This document shows positions 9,135 to 19,600 of a stretch of 64,000 nt of DNA, piece by piece (within the stretch, counting starts at the first letter, position 1; every line of letters starts with the position of its first letter). The DNA is from Mesobacillus boroniphilus (lineage in GTDB: Bacteria > Bacillota > Bacilli > Bacillales > Cytobacillaceae). The DNA is taken from positions 372,001-436,000 of the forward strand of contig NZ_QTKX01000002.1 of NCBI RefSeq assembly GCF_018424685.1. The letters run 5' to 3'. Below the pieces are notes generated by a model. That model did no database searches and was not told the origin of the DNA. It worked only from the letters and a program-made list of their open reading frames with translations. The translations under genes and the position numbers were made by a program.

Positions 9135-10625
9135 ATGAACAAGCTAGAAGAATTTATCAAGAATGAAGGGGCTGCTTTTCCCGGGAAGACATACGTAGAA
9201 GAGCTGTTGAAGCCCGTCTTTAATGATCAGCGGGATTACTTGTTCCATGTCATGTTTGATATCCACCGGGCGCATGTGATTATGCTTGCTGAACAGGGGA
9301 TTATCGAAAAAGACGAAGCGAAAGTGATGCTTGAGGGGATTAACAAGGTTGCCGGGACGGATGTCGGGAAGCTAAGTTATGAGCCGCAATTTGAGGATTT
9401 ATTTTTCATGATGGAAGCGAAAATCGGCGAGGAAATTGGCGGTGAGCTTGCCGGCAAGATTCATATCGGCCGCAGCCGCAATGATATGGGTGTCGCGATG
9501 TATCGTCTAGTGCTCAGGGAGCATCTCGTCAATCTGCTTGGAAGTGCCTATCAGTTGAGCGAGGCGCTGCTGGAGCAGGCCGAAAGCCATACAGACACGA
9601 TCATTACAGGGTATACCCATACGCAGCCGGCCCAGCCGACTACATTGGGTCATTATTTCCTTGCGATTTATGATGTTTTGGGACGTGATATTCAGAGGTT
9701 ATGGGCTGCATATCGGACGGTCAACCAGTCCTCGCTTGGGGCTGCTGCCCTGACGACAACAGGGTTCCCGATAAGCCGTGAACGGACTCGTGTATTGCTC
9801 GGCTTTGACCGGATTGTCGAGAACTCTTATGACTCGATAGGCGGAGGGGACTACTTGCTTGAGACAGCGTCGGCTTTGATGACAAGCATGGTTAACACCG
9901 GCAGATGGATCCAGGACTTCCTTCAGCATGTCACCAGGGAATTCGGTTCTTTTTACGTCGCCGACCCTTACGTGCAATGCAGCAGCATCATGCCGCAGAA
10001 GCGGAACCCGGTGTCGATTGAGCATTCGCGTTCAATTGCGAGCAGTGCATATGGTGACGCGCTGGCTGCTTTCAATATGGTGCACAATACGCCGTTCGGC
10101 GATATTGTTGATACAGAAGACGACTTGCAGCCGCATCTGTATCGAGCATTCAATAACGCCAACCGTGTGTGGAAGCTCATGTACGCTGTAATTGCGACCT
10201 TGAAGGTGAACGGAGAACATACGAAGGAAATGGCGAAGAAGTCCAGCATCACGATTACCGAGCTTGCTGATACACTTGCCCGTGAATATGGAGTTCCATT
10301 CAGGAAAGCCCATTCCATTGCAAGCTTCATTTCCAAGGAGACCGTCAAGGAAGGAAAAGAACTGTACGAGTGGGACGTCGAGGCCATCAATGCGGTCATT
10401 CAACAATTCGTCGAAGTATCATTGACTGAAGAAGAATGGCAGAAAATCATTTCACCAGAATACTTCATCGAAATCAGGGACTTACCAGGCGGACCAAGCC
10501 CGAAAGAAGTCAAACGGATGATCGGAGAAAGAAAAGAAAAGCTGGGTAAAGATCTGGAAGAATACTCAGAAACAGTTAGGATATTGGACAAAAAGAGAGA
10601 AGAGTTGGTTGGGTTTAGGTTTTGA
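9135..10625 (+). CDS. argininosuccinate-lyase-like enzyme of the fumarase/aspartase superfamily
   Basis: The 496-residue protein shows RSRND (113-117), THTQPAQPTT (about 161-170) and the superfamily signature SSIMPQKRNP (about 283-292). These enzymes eliminate fumarate or a related product from a C-N or C-O bonded succinyl group. It is longer than typical ArgH (about 460). It departs from ArgH at conserved spots: RSRND is followed by M rather than the usual Q. No argG or other arginine gene is near. As the last gene of the ROK/ABC operon it probably cleaves the imported compound rather than making arginine. Confidence 0.75.
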   Translation: MNKLEEFIKNEGAAFPGKTYVEELLKPVFNDQRDYLFHVMFDIHRAHVIMLAEQGIIEKDEAKVMLEGINKVAGTDVGKLSYEPQFEDLFFMMEAKIGEEIGGELAGKIHIGRSRNDMGVAMYRLVLREHLVNLLGSAYQLSEALLEQAESHTDTIITGYTHTQPAQPTTLGHYFLAIYDVLGRDIQRLWAAYRTVNQSSLGAAALTTTGFPISRERTRVLLGFDRIVENSYDSIGGGDYLLETASALMTSMVNTGRWIQDFLQHVTREFGSFYVADPYVQCSSIMPQKRNPVSIEHSRSIASSAYGDALAAFNMVHNTPFGDIVDTEDDLQPHLYRAFNNANRVWKLMYAVIATLKVNGEHTKEMAKKSSITITELADTLAREYGVPFRKAHSIASFISKETVKEGKELYEWDVEAINAVIQQFVEVSLTEEEWQKIISPEYFIEIRDLPGGPSPKEVKRMIGERKEKLGKDLEEYSETVRILDKKREELVGFRF

Positions 10626-10948
10626 GGAAGCAGGGGGACGTACCCTTTGCTCCTTTTTTTTATTTATTTGACGGTATCTGTCACAGCCTTGAATTTGTTG
10701 CAAAAGCATGGCCTTACAAGAAAATCAACATCTTTATCGATAAGGTAAGGAATGCCAGTACAACTATTAAAACAATTTCCTCCAAATTAAATCAACTTGA
10801 ATACCAGCTTTTCTCATTAAATTATGCGGTTGATTCCAGGATTAAAGCTCGAAAAGGAATTGGCTCTTCTATATTATTGGCGCTTTTTCCGGCCGCTGTA
10901 TTAGGAATTAGCATGATATGCGTTAAAGAAGGAGGTACGACCGAATGA
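10622..10948 (+). pseudogene. doubtful 108-codon frame, possible gene remnant
   Basis: An open frame begins at a TTG overlapping the lyase stop and runs through the REP-like terminator, so its first 20 or so codons cannot be ordinary coding sequence. The remainder reads like a small protein with one C-terminal membrane segment (GSSILLALFPAAVLGISM). There is no internal ATG before that segment and no convincing ribosome binding site. I read it as the 3' remnant of a lost gene, or chance. Confidence 0.25.
10628..10662 (+). terminator. REP-like element acting as terminator, copy 2
   Basis: AGCAGGGGGACGTACCC folds back on TGCT and is followed by a run of eight T. It sits directly after the lyase stop codon, so the dispersed GGGGACGTACCC element doubles as the operon terminator. 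Confidence 0.65.
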
Positions 10949-11013
10949 ATAAATAAATACTTGCTGATGGGTCATTGAGAGCAGTAAGTTAATATTGTTC
11001 TATAACAATAAGA

Positions 11014-11045
11014 AGGAAGCATAGGGTACGTCCCCATGCTTCCTT
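11014..11045. repeat. REP-like palindromic element, copy 3 (inverted)
   Basis: GGAAGCA...GGGTACGTCCCC...TGCTTCC is the inverted form of copies 1 and 2. It lies between the rightward lyase operon and the leftward surface-protein gene that stops at 11058, and could terminate transcription from either side. Confidence 0.6.
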
Positions 11046-11057
11046 GTTTTCTTCAAT

Positions 11058-14045
11058 CTACCTTCTCCAGGCTCCATCTGGTCCTAGTTTGTAACCGTTA
11101 ATGGTTGTGTTGTAGGCCATGGCACCGCTGCTATAGAGATAATACCATTTGCCTCCGGTGTACACCCATCCGGTTTTCATCGCTCCGGTTGCTTCGAGGA
11201 AGTACCACTTTGTTCCTGACTTCACCCATCCGGTTTTCATTGCTCCGCTGGATTCAAGGTAGTACCACTTCGTTCCGGACTTTATCCATCCAGTTTTCAT
11301 CGCTCCGCTGGATTCAAGATAGTACCACTTCGTTCCTGACTTCACCCATCCAGTTTTCATTGCTCCGCTTGGATCTAGGAAGTACCACTTTGTTCCGGAT
11401 TTTATCCATCCAGTTTTCATAATGCCTTGGGCATCAAGGTAGTACCATGTATTTCCTGACTTTATCCAGCCTGTAACCATTACTCCCTCTTCATCAAAAT
11501 AATACCAGTGGCCATTGATTTTTTGCCATCCAGTCTGCATTGCACCATCGCTATTAAAGAGGTACCATTCTCCATCAATATTATTCAGACCTGCAGCGTA
11601 ATCATCAATCAAAGGATTATAGTAATACCAATACCCACCGTAATAAACCCAGTTAGGGCCAGTGGTAAACTGAATGATCAAATCCTCTGCTAAAGGGCTG
11701 CCATCATAACCCGAAATAGCATCGCTATTAATGTGCAGCGTGTATTTTGTATTCCCTGCAAGCAGAGGAGGAATGATGTAAAGTACATCTTCATACTCAG
11801 AGCTATCGACTTCAATGGTTCCATCAGGGCCGACAATGCTGATTCCCGATGGGTCATTCACCACAATCTCCTGGTCAAAAAGAAGTGCAAAGAAACTATT
11901 TATTGGAACATCCTCTACTCCATCATAAAAACTCTCATAATTGTAATCTTCATCGCCGTCATCATAATAGGTAATTGAGACAGCTTCCAAGAATTCAGCC
12001 GGTGTAGGGTCGGCAGGAATGCCAGGGTCTTCAGAATCACCAGTTCCTGGCACGTACTGCTCATCTGTATTCACCTGGTTTAACTGGACATTTCCGTTAC
12101 TATCGGTGAATAAAGCTACTAGTCCATTTTGAAAATGAAGCTGTTCTGCTTTAACACCTTGCGCCACGGAGTACAGATATTCATTTGTATCATAAGAATA
12201 AACATCAATTCCGCCATCGAGTCTGGCAGCATAAGTCAATTGTTCCTCTATATTAAACTCATAATCTTTATACCTCGTTCCAAGGTCAAATCTGTAAGTC
12301 ATATCGCCAGAATTATACATGGCAAGGTTGAAAACCACGCCGCTTGTATTGTACATACTTTGCCCGTCAGGCGTTATTTTGGCCGATGGATCTAATTCAT
12401 AATCTCCATGGTATGGAGAATCATATTGGTTTTTAATAATTCCGTTCTGAACCTCAAAAGCTGACACATCTCGCGGGCTGGAATCTGTATCTATCGTGTA
12501 TAGTTTTGAGAATGAAGGATTATAGTACATGTACGACCATGCACGAATATTCTTTCCTTCTGAGTTAATAATCTCCCCGCCGGTGACGGAAGAATAAACT
12601 TTCATATCCTCCCACTGGTTGGATCCTGGTGCAATATAGATGTTCCCTGAACCATCGATTGCGATATCATATGGGTCTGTATCAACCTCAATCAATTTGA
12701 CTGCTTCAAAAGTTTCAGTGTCAACTTCCGCAATCGCACCAACCAAGAGTTCTTCTGTACTGTATTCATGATTCATTTCATGCTGAGTTACATACAATTT
12801 GCCATTATATAATTCTAGTCTTTCTGCAGGGTAAGGCAAAGCAAGTGCCTTTAATTCCCCTGTAGAATAGTTCGCTGCATAAATTGTTTTGCTACCCGGT
12901 CTGGTCATATAGACGACAGGATTTATAGGATCAATAGCAGTATCCATTGGTGTAAAGCCCAAATTATCTATCGTGCCTGCAGGGTCCGGAACTCCAGGCA
13001 TTTCAGGAAGACCTGAAGTCGGCTGTGTATCAGAAGTCATTGTTTCAATGAAATACTGCCCATTGTCATCTATATTGATTGTTACTAACAACCCGTTTTG
13101 AAGATGAAGTTCTTGTACATGAAGATCTTTTCGCAGGGCATATAAATATTCATTTGTGCCGTATTCATAAACATCAATTCCTCTGGTTGTACTTGCAGCA
13201 AAGGTTAAATTTTGTTCTGGGCTGAATGTGTAATCATTATATCTTTTGCCAAAGGTAAAATTAAACTCCATGTCACCGGATCTAAAAGGTGCTAAATTAA
13301 ACACATTTCCGCTGACATCATACAAATTCAACCCATCAAGGGAGAATTCCGCCATTCCTTCCATCTCATAATCCCCATGATAAGGAGAATCGTAGTGGTT
13401 TTTAATGACACCACCAGCTACTTCAAAGGCTTCAATGTCTGCTGGACTTGAATCTGTTTCCAGTGAGTATATCTTTGAGGTAGCAGGGTTATAACGGATA
13501 TCCGAACGATGAGAGATGCTTGTTTTAAACGGGTCTTGTGCTATTTCCGCTTTTTCCGTCATGGAGTAGACCCTTAAGTTTCCCCATTGATTGGAACCTG
13601 GTGAAACATATACAAAGCCATTTGAATCTACTGCGATATCATAAGGATCTTCATTGATATCCAACACATTGCTAAGAGTGAAGGATTGGGTATCCACCTC
13701 AGCAATGGCTCCTGAGAGCGGATTATCGGTACTATACTCATGACTCATTTTATGTTGTGTAACATACAGTTTGTTTTCAAATAAATCCAGCCTTTCAGCA
13801 GGATACGGCAAAATTAATGTCTTGATTTCTCCCGTTGAAAAATTAACACTATATAATGTTTGGCTGCCAAGCTTTGTCATATACAGTATTGGTTCATTGT
13901 GATCCATCACTGTGTCATTTGGTGTAAAACTCAGATTGATTCTCCCGTTTAAAGGCTCTGCTGCCATACTCTTTCCTTGAGTGTAGGGAGTTACAATCGA
14001 CAGAATTAAAATAAATACAAATAAAACCTTAAGAAACCTGGTCAA
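11058..14045 (-). CDS. secreted surface protein: two propeller-like domains, SbsA-type Ig domain, wall-binding repeats
   Basis: The 995-residue product starts at TTG, supported by AAGGTGG eight bases upstream, and has a signal peptide (FLKVLFVFILILSIVTPYTQG). Two homologous halves of about 300 residues follow (roughly 32-335 and 360-660), each with PYDIAVD..G..Y..PGSNQW motifs typical of YVTN/NHL beta-propellers. A Big_5/SbsA-like Ig domain lies at about 705-800 (ALLFDQEIVV, KYTLHINSDAI). The C-terminus carries eight or nine choline-binding-type repeats (TKWYYLESSGAMKTGW). Known relatives attach noncovalently to the wall; the role is unknown. The last repeats are almost identical at DNA level, suggesting recent duplication. 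Confidence 0.85.
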   Translation of the reverse strand: MTRFLKVLFVFILILSIVTPYTQGKSMAAEPLNGRINLSFTPNDTVMDHNEPILYMTKLGSQTLYSVNFSTGEIKTLILPYPAERLDLFENKLYVTQHKMSHEYSTDNPLSGAIAEVDTQSFTLSNVLDINEDPYDIAVDSNGFVYVSPGSNQWGNLRVYSMTEKAEIAQDPFKTSISHRSDIRYNPATSKIYSLETDSSPADIEAFEVAGGVIKNHYDSPYHGDYEMEGMAEFSLDGLNLYDVSGNVFNLAPFRSGDMEFNFTFGKRYNDYTFSPEQNLTFAASTTRGIDVYEYGTNEYLYALRKDLHVQELHLQNGLLVTINIDDNGQYFIETMTSDTQPTSGLPEMPGVPDPAGTIDNLGFTPMDTAIDPINPVVYMTRPGSKTIYAANYSTGELKALALPYPAERLELYNGKLYVTQHEMNHEYSTEELLVGAIAEVDTETFEAVKLIEVDTDPYDIAIDGSGNIYIAPGSNQWEDMKVYSSVTGGEIINSEGKNIRAWSYMYYNPSFSKLYTIDTDSSPRDVSAFEVQNGIIKNQYDSPYHGDYELDPSAKITPDGQSMYNTSGVVFNLAMYNSGDMTYRFDLGTRYKDYEFNIEEQLTYAARLDGGIDVYSYDTNEYLYSVAQGVKAEQLHFQNGLVALFTDSNGNVQLNQVNTDEQYVPGTGDSEDPGIPADPTPAEFLEAVSITYYDDGDEDYNYESFYDGVEDVPINSFFALLFDQEIVVNDPSGISIVGPDGTIEVDSSEYEDVLYIIPPLLAGNTKYTLHINSDAISGYDGSPLAEDLIIQFTTGPNWVYYGGYWYYYNPLIDDYAAGLNNIDGEWYLFNSDGAMQTGWQKINGHWYYFDEEGVMVTGWIKSGNTWYYLDAQGIMKTGWIKSGTKWYFLDPSGAMKTGWVKSGTKWYYLESSGAMKTGWIKSGTKWYYLESSGAMKTGWVKSGTKWYFLEATGAMKTGWVYTGGKWYYLYSSGAMAYNTTINGYKLGPDGAWRR
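11161..11580 (-). repeat. 60-base tandem repeat encoding wall-binding motifs
   Basis: The 60-base unit, equal to one 20-residue YY/GW repeat, is tandemly repeated; copies between 11161 and 11460 differ by only a few bases each, later ones more. It lies inside the coding frame and can change copy number by slippage. Confidence 0.8.
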
Positions 14046-14316
14046 ACACTATCCCACCTTTTCAATAATTTTTTTGCTATCTAGCCCGTTGTTAATATCG
14101 GCTAAAGTAGTACATAGTTAAATAAAAGATGGAATTAGTGGAAGTGTATGGAATAAAGAGTGCATGTATAACAAACTATTGATTTTAATAATGTTTTCTA
14201 GAAAAGAAATCTTAAGAAAAATGTCAAGCATTAGTTAACTGAATTTTCTATCTTTAACCCAAAATATCTGTTAAAATTATCTTGTGCTTAATTGAGAACG
14301 GGTGAAGGGGGATACT

Positions 14317-15039
14317 ATGATTTATACAAAAAAAATTGCCAGTCTATTTCTTACAGGAACCTTATTGGTCGGCTTGCCTGGTGGTGTTTTCGCAAAACAG
14401 GAAAACAAGGTGGTAGATTTAACAGTCCTTGGAGATTCTTTAGCTGCGGGATCTACACCATATAAAAAAGAAGGGAAGGGATATGGGGAGTTTTTAAAAG
14501 AAAGGTTTGAACAATCTCAATATACTGGGGAACTTGATAATCATGGTGTCCCAGGGTATTTTTCATGGCAGCTTTTAAATGATGTCAGGACAAAGGACGA
14601 TGTTCGGCAATCTATACAACATGCAGAGGTCATCGTAATGGACATTGGCGCAAATGATTTATTAAAGGCATTGTATACAAATGATCTCGAGCTAGTCCAG
14701 GTGGCCTTGGGCAAGGTGCAGAATAATTTATCCCTTATTTTAAAAACAATAGATGAATTGAACCCAGATGCTGATGTCTATGTAATGGGCTATTATAACC
14801 CATTCCCATACTACCCTGAGGAGCAGCAAGCTTCCTTGATGCCAATGCTAAAGGAATTAAACAAAGTGATTGAAGAAGTTTCCGAGGTCAACGGTGATAC
14901 CTTTGTCACAACAGAGAAAGTTATCGCCAAACATTATGAAGACTATCTGCCAAACCCAGCTGACATCCATCTCAGTGAAGAAGGCTATAAGACAGTAGCG
15001 ATGGAGTTTTGGAAAGCGATTGATGAAAATTTGGAATAA
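14317..15039 (+). CDS. secreted SGNH/GDSL hydrolase
   Basis: The 240-residue protein has a signal peptide ending near VFAKQ. Block I GDSLAAG (39-45) supplies the catalytic serine, GAND (112-115) block III, and DIHLS near residue 217 the Asp-His pair. Such enzymes are esterases or lipases, often acting on acylated envelope sugars. The frame is open back to a GTG at 14302, but AAGGGGG lies five bases ahead of the ATG at 14317, so that start is preferred. Confidence 0.85.
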   Translation: MIYTKKIASLFLTGTLLVGLPGGVFAKQENKVVDLTVLGDSLAAGSTPYKKEGKGYGEFLKERFEQSQYTGELDNHGVPGYFSWQLLNDVRTKDDVRQSIQHAEVIVMDIGANDLLKALYTNDLELVQVALGKVQNNLSLILKTIDELNPDADVYVMGYYNPFPYYPEEQQASLMPMLKELNKVIEEVSEVNGDTFVTTEKVIAKHYEDYLPNPADIHLSEEGYKTVAMEFWKAIDENLE

Positions 15040-15047
15040 CCTAAATG

Positions 15048-15074
15048 CTCGGCTGCCGCAGCCGGGTATTTTTT
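15048..15074 (+). terminator. intrinsic terminator of the SGNH hydrolase gene
   Basis: CGGCTG-CCG-CAGCCG hairpin followed by GTATTTTTT. Confidence 0.8.
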
Positions 15075-15170
15075 CACCTAATAATGCGTTCTAAGTACCT
15101 TTCTCTTGCTCAAGTATATACTGAAAAACCACCGCCATCCCATGCCCTTACTGAAACTCTCCCTAAATAG

Positions 15171-15220
15171 AACAGGAGAGCAAAGCAGGCAATTTTGCCC
15201 TATCTGCTCTCCTGTTTTTA
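15171..15220. terminator. bidirectional terminator
   Basis: AACAGGAGAGCA pairs with TGCTCTCCTGTT and is followed by TTTT on the plus strand. It overlaps the stop codon of the leftward gene at 15218, so it can end transcription from both sides. Confidence 0.7.
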
Positions 15221-16528
15221 TGAAACCTTATTATTCATGGCCTTTACATATTCTTTGATTCGCTGCTGGTATTGCTGGATTTTATCAAATTTGCCTCCAT
15301 AGCTTTCTTTTAACAAAGGGTCTTCCTGCAGACCGTTATAAAGCGGGTGGATATATCGGCTGCGGTCGAATTGGTCGGTAATGTCCATCTCCTCAGCAAT
15401 CATCAGATTGATTTTAATAAGGCTGGCAAGATAGCTTTCATAAATGAAGGCTTCCTGCAAATGTGTCCGCTCTTCTTTATAAAGGATGTCGTCGATCAAG
15501 ATGTTCAATCTATTGCGAGCAACAACCGCTTCATTCATTAAATCGATCCACTTGGTGCCCTGGTAATCTTCCAAAGTAAGCTGAAGCAAGTACGTGGTTC
15601 TTGCTTCATTGAACTTGATGAAGCCTTCCCACATCAGGTCGTCATTTTTGTTGTCCATCGCCCTTTTGAAGGCTTTTTTTGCCTCATTCAGATACATGAT
15701 AAACAGCTCTGCTTCTTCATTGGTCAATAAACTTATGCTGAGCTTAACCTTCTTTGCACCGTCCAGGCTGAAAAAGTCGACCTTCTCAATTCCGAATTTT
15801 TTACGCAGGACCATATTCGCTTTTTTGTTGTAAAATAACCCCAGGTAATTATAGTAAACCATTTGCGTTACAGGATTTTTCAGCATGTTCCCCCTGACCT
15901 CAAGAAGGGTTGAGGTCATTTGGTACTCATTTGTGTGGACAAGCTGCTGATAGTTGATCACACACCTGATCAGTTTTACGGTTTCTTCAATCAAGGTAAG
16001 GTTACCGATGCTGATCGACAGGAGCGCATCACGTCGTTTATCGATCAAGCTGAGGATTTTATCCATCCGCTCCAGATTATAATCTTTGTGCTTATCCGCA
16101 GTGTTGTACAGATAAGGGAAGAAGACAATCAGGTCGATAAAATATTGAAGGTTGTTCGCAAATTCATTTGCCGTCTTGGAGCCTCTCGCAAACTTGTTCT
16201 CCAGGTTATCGAATACGGCTTTACCAGCATCCTTCGAGTTGGGCATGTCGTATTCTTTCAGCAGACTGGTGACGGAAGCTACATAATTCTCATTCTCGAG
16301 AACATTCCCTTCCATTTGGGTGATGACATTCACGCTGTCGATCGAGATATACGTCTTCATCGCAATGATGAAGGCGGTGAAAGAAATGATCACCCCAACA
16401 ACCGCCGTAATGAATGCAACCCGGTCAGCTGTGGATTTGAAAGGGTAGATTTCATAAGATATATAGATAGAAAGAATGATGATAATCCCAATCAAAACAT
16501 AACTAAAAGGAAACTTGATTTTTTTCAA
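15218..16528 (-). CDS. membrane-anchored protein of unknown function
   Basis: The 436-residue protein begins with two hydrophobic segments (about residues 9-26 and 38-60) and continues with a long, charged, mainly helical domain that should lie in the cytoplasm. I recognise no family. The TTG start has GAGAGGTG seven bases upstream. It is a single-gene transcript between two hairpins. It could be a scaffold or signalling protein, but nothing in the sequence decides this. Confidence 0.7.
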   Translation of the reverse strand: MKKIKFPFSYVLIGIIIILSIYISYEIYPFKSTADRVAFITAVVGVIISFTAFIIAMKTYISIDSVNVITQMEGNVLENENYVASVTSLLKEYDMPNSKDAGKAVFDNLENKFARGSKTANEFANNLQYFIDLIVFFPYLYNTADKHKDYNLERMDKILSLIDKRRDALLSISIGNLTLIEETVKLIRCVINYQQLVHTNEYQMTSTLLEVRGNMLKNPVTQMVYYNYLGLFYNKKANMVLRKKFGIEKVDFFSLDGAKKVKLSISLLTNEEAELFIMYLNEAKKAFKRAMDNKNDDLMWEGFIKFNEARTTYLLQLTLEDYQGTKWIDLMNEAVVARNRLNILIDDILYKEERTHLQEAFIYESYLASLIKINLMIAEEMDITDQFDRSRYIHPLYNGLQEDPLLKESYGGKFDKIQQYQQRIKEYVKAMNNKVS

Positions 16529-16634
16529 CTCTGAACACCTCTCTAGAGCACAGGAAACCTGGTGCTTTTTTCTATGTATGTACTTTCTTTATTTTATTAA
16601 TAAGATGGTACAAAAGACCTATCCTTTTGTCGTA

Positions 16635-16663
16635 AAAAAGCTGACTCGATTGAGTCAGCTTTT
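16635..16663. terminator. bidirectional terminator after the glucosaminidase gene
   Basis: AAAAGCTGACTC-GATT-GAGTCAGCTTTT is a perfect stem with A and T tracts, directly beyond the stop at 16668. Confidence 0.85.
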
Positions 16664-16667
16664 CATT

Positions 16668-19600
16668 TTAGTGCTGAATGTGGTTAACGAAGTCACCGGA
16701 CACCCAGCCTGTTGCTGTTGAGTTTGGCAGGTAAACATTGTACCAACCGTCTTGTGTTACCGGAACTCCATTGTTTAGGACTATCTTCAGGAAGGTTCCG
16801 TCTGCTACGTTTGTTAACACTGTTGTGTTGGTGGCTGATGGGTTGTTGCGAATATTCAATGTGCTTCCGCCTGCATTGACTTGAAGCAGGTTGGCGATAT
16901 CGATATATTCACCGCTTAACCATCCATTTTGTCCGTTGACTCTTACTCTGTACCAGCGGAATGCATAACTTCCGGTGCTGCCAGGTGAGTATCTTACATC
17001 TGTGTTATAGCCAAGCACTTCTACCGCTGCATTTTGGCTGAGAGTGCCGATTAATGTGGATGAAGATACATAAGGCAATGACCTGAAGTTCAGGCTTCCG
17101 ATATTGACCTTTGCCGTGATTCCGCCCGGGAAGCTTAGGACCGTATGGGTCGGATATGCTTGCCCATCGGGGATATCCCTTCCGTAAACAGGAGGGATGG
17201 CACCGGAATTGCTGGCTTCAGATCTGCTGGAATAGTAGTTTTTATCATATGTTTTGATGCTTTCCATCAGGTTCGCGATGCCGTTTTTCCAGTTCTGGTC
17301 AGTCGCATATTTAACATTCATGCCAACAAGAGTTGGTCCATATTCTGCATAGTAATAAGCTCCTGTTGGTTCCAGGTAATCTTTGCGGACCTGATAAGCT
17401 ACTTTGTCAATGCTTGCCGACCCTGACGGGAAGTAGTAACCGCATGTAAATGGACATACATCATATGCGCCATAACCATACAGGTTATGTTTATAGTTTC
17501 TCAGGTCCGATCCGCCCCAGCCAGTTTCCCAGATGGCGTGTGCCACAAGGTATTGAGCGTTGACTCCATACTTGTTCTGCGCATCGATGAAATCCTGGGC
17601 AAAATTCTTTAGCGGGCTGTAAGGGCTTTTGCGATTAAAGAAATCGACAATGTCGCTAGCTGTAATGTTAGCTGGCTTTTTAAGGTTAACGAGAGTATAA
17701 GGGTTTCCGTTATTCACGGTCACATCGTTAGTGAGTGAATACGTTGTCCCATTTGTTCTCGTAACCCTAATGGTCAACTTGTGCTGTCCAGCGGTAAGTG
17801 TGCGCGTGTTCAGCAAGAATTGATAGCCGGAATTCGCATTCTTGTATTCAGGGTACTTATTGTACACATCTGTGCGGCTGAGGCCATACTCAGCTTTCCC
17901 TTTAAGGATCCCATCTACCAGGATTTCAACGCGGTCCACACCGATTCCATCCAAAATCCAGCCTTTTACCAGTGTATCGTCTTTAATGGTCGTGCCGTTC
18001 AACGGGCTGTCAATAGAGCCCTTTGTTGGCAAAGCTTCATTTTGGACATTGACAGTTACCGACTTCACATCTGCTGACGTACCCTCGCTATTTGTCAATC
18101 GTAATGAAATAGTATGTGTTCCATTGTTTAATAGTTTTGTATTCAGGGTATATGAATAACCAGAGTTTGTATTTCCGTATTCAGGGTAAGCTTTTAGTAC
18201 GTCAAGACGTTCAAGACCATACTGGGCTTGCCCCATCACTTTTCCATCAGCTAAAATTTCAAGCTTTGACACTCCAAGGCCATCCAGTGCCCAGCCGCGA
18301 ACAGTCGTATCACCCGAGATCACAGCGTTGATCGCTGGAGTATCAATCGATGCTTTTGGCGCGATGGCATTTTGTACATATACGTCAATCGTTTTGAGTT
18401 CTTTTACCTCGCCGTTTGAGTTCGTTACCTGGACTGTCAGCGTATGAAAGCCATTGTAAAAGCTGGTTGTGTCCAAGTGTAATAGATACCCAGAGTTCGC
18501 ATTTTCATATTCTGGATAAGAATTGAGAACATCGAGACGCTCAAGGCCATACTCTGCTTGTCCAACTGGCTTTCCGTCCAGCAAGGCTTCCACTTTGGCA
18601 ATACCGCTGCCATCCAGTGCCCAGCCGCGGATAACTGTTTCGCCTTTAATGATGGAATTGTTTGCCGGCTCGTCCACCGATCCTCTTGTTATAAGCTGAG
18701 GATTCTGAATATCCATGGAAACCGTTTTAATATTTGTTATCGTTCCCGCTGAATTCACCCCGCGAACGGAAAGTGTGTGAACTCCATTCGCAAATTTCTT
18801 GGTGTTTAGAGTATATGAAAATCCGGAATTAGAATTTTCATAGTCAGGGTAAGCTTTTAGTACATCGAGCCGCTCAATGCCGTATTCGGCATTCCCGATG
18901 ATTTTTCCATCCGCCAAAACTTCAACCCTCGCCACGCCGTTCCCATCGAGGAACCAGCCGCTTACAGGAATATCTCCCTTAACGGTTGAATTGTTCGCTG
19001 GCTTATCCAAAGATCCTCTTGGTGATAAGTTTGGATTCTGGATATTAACTGTGACCGTTTTGATATTTGTAATGGTCCCGTCCATGCTTACACCTCGAAC
19101 GGTTAACGAGTGAGTACCATTACTGTAATTTTTTGAGTTAAGAGTATATAAAAATCCAGAGTTAGCATTCTCGTAATCTGGGTAGGCTTTATGCACGTCG
19201 AGACGCGATTTGCCGTACTCAGCATTTCCGATGAGTTTCCCATCAAACAGTACTTCAATTCTCGCCACTCCATCACCATCCAGGAACCAGCCGCTGACGG
19301 GAATATCCCCTTTAATAATTGAATTATTTGCGGGTTTGTCCAGGGAACCTCTCGGTGATAAAACTGGGTTCTGGACATTTACTTTGATGGTTTTGATTGT
19401 TGTCGTGGTTCCGTTCAAAGCGGTCGCACGAACGGCTAATGAGTGAGTTCCATTGACTAAATTCCTGGTGTTTAGGTTATAAAGATAGCCAGAGTTTGCA
19501 TTTTCATATTCCGGGTACGCTCTATGTACGTCGGCACGTGATAGTCCATACTCTGCTTGTCCCATGATCTTTCCATCGATTAAAACCTCGATTTTTGCCA

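Noticed and set aside
9135..10625. Calling the lyase genuine ArgH
   Set aside because: Context (ROK, cre, ABC importer, no argG) and departures around RSRND make arginine biosynthesis unlikely; left as ArgH-like.
11105..11422. 105-codon plus-strand frame opposite the wall-binding repeats
   Set aside because: It is the antisense of the 60-base tandem repeat, which stays open only because the repeat lacks stops in that phase; no ribosome binding site.
11161..11580. Regular 60-base repeats as a possible CRISPR array
   Set aside because: There are no unique spacers; the whole unit repeats in frame and encodes protein repeats.
16546..16573. Hairpin AGCACAGG/CCTGGTGCT with T run upstream of the 15218-16528 gene
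   Set aside because: It points along the plus strand with no plus-strand gene before it and has a bulge; too weak to list as a terminator.
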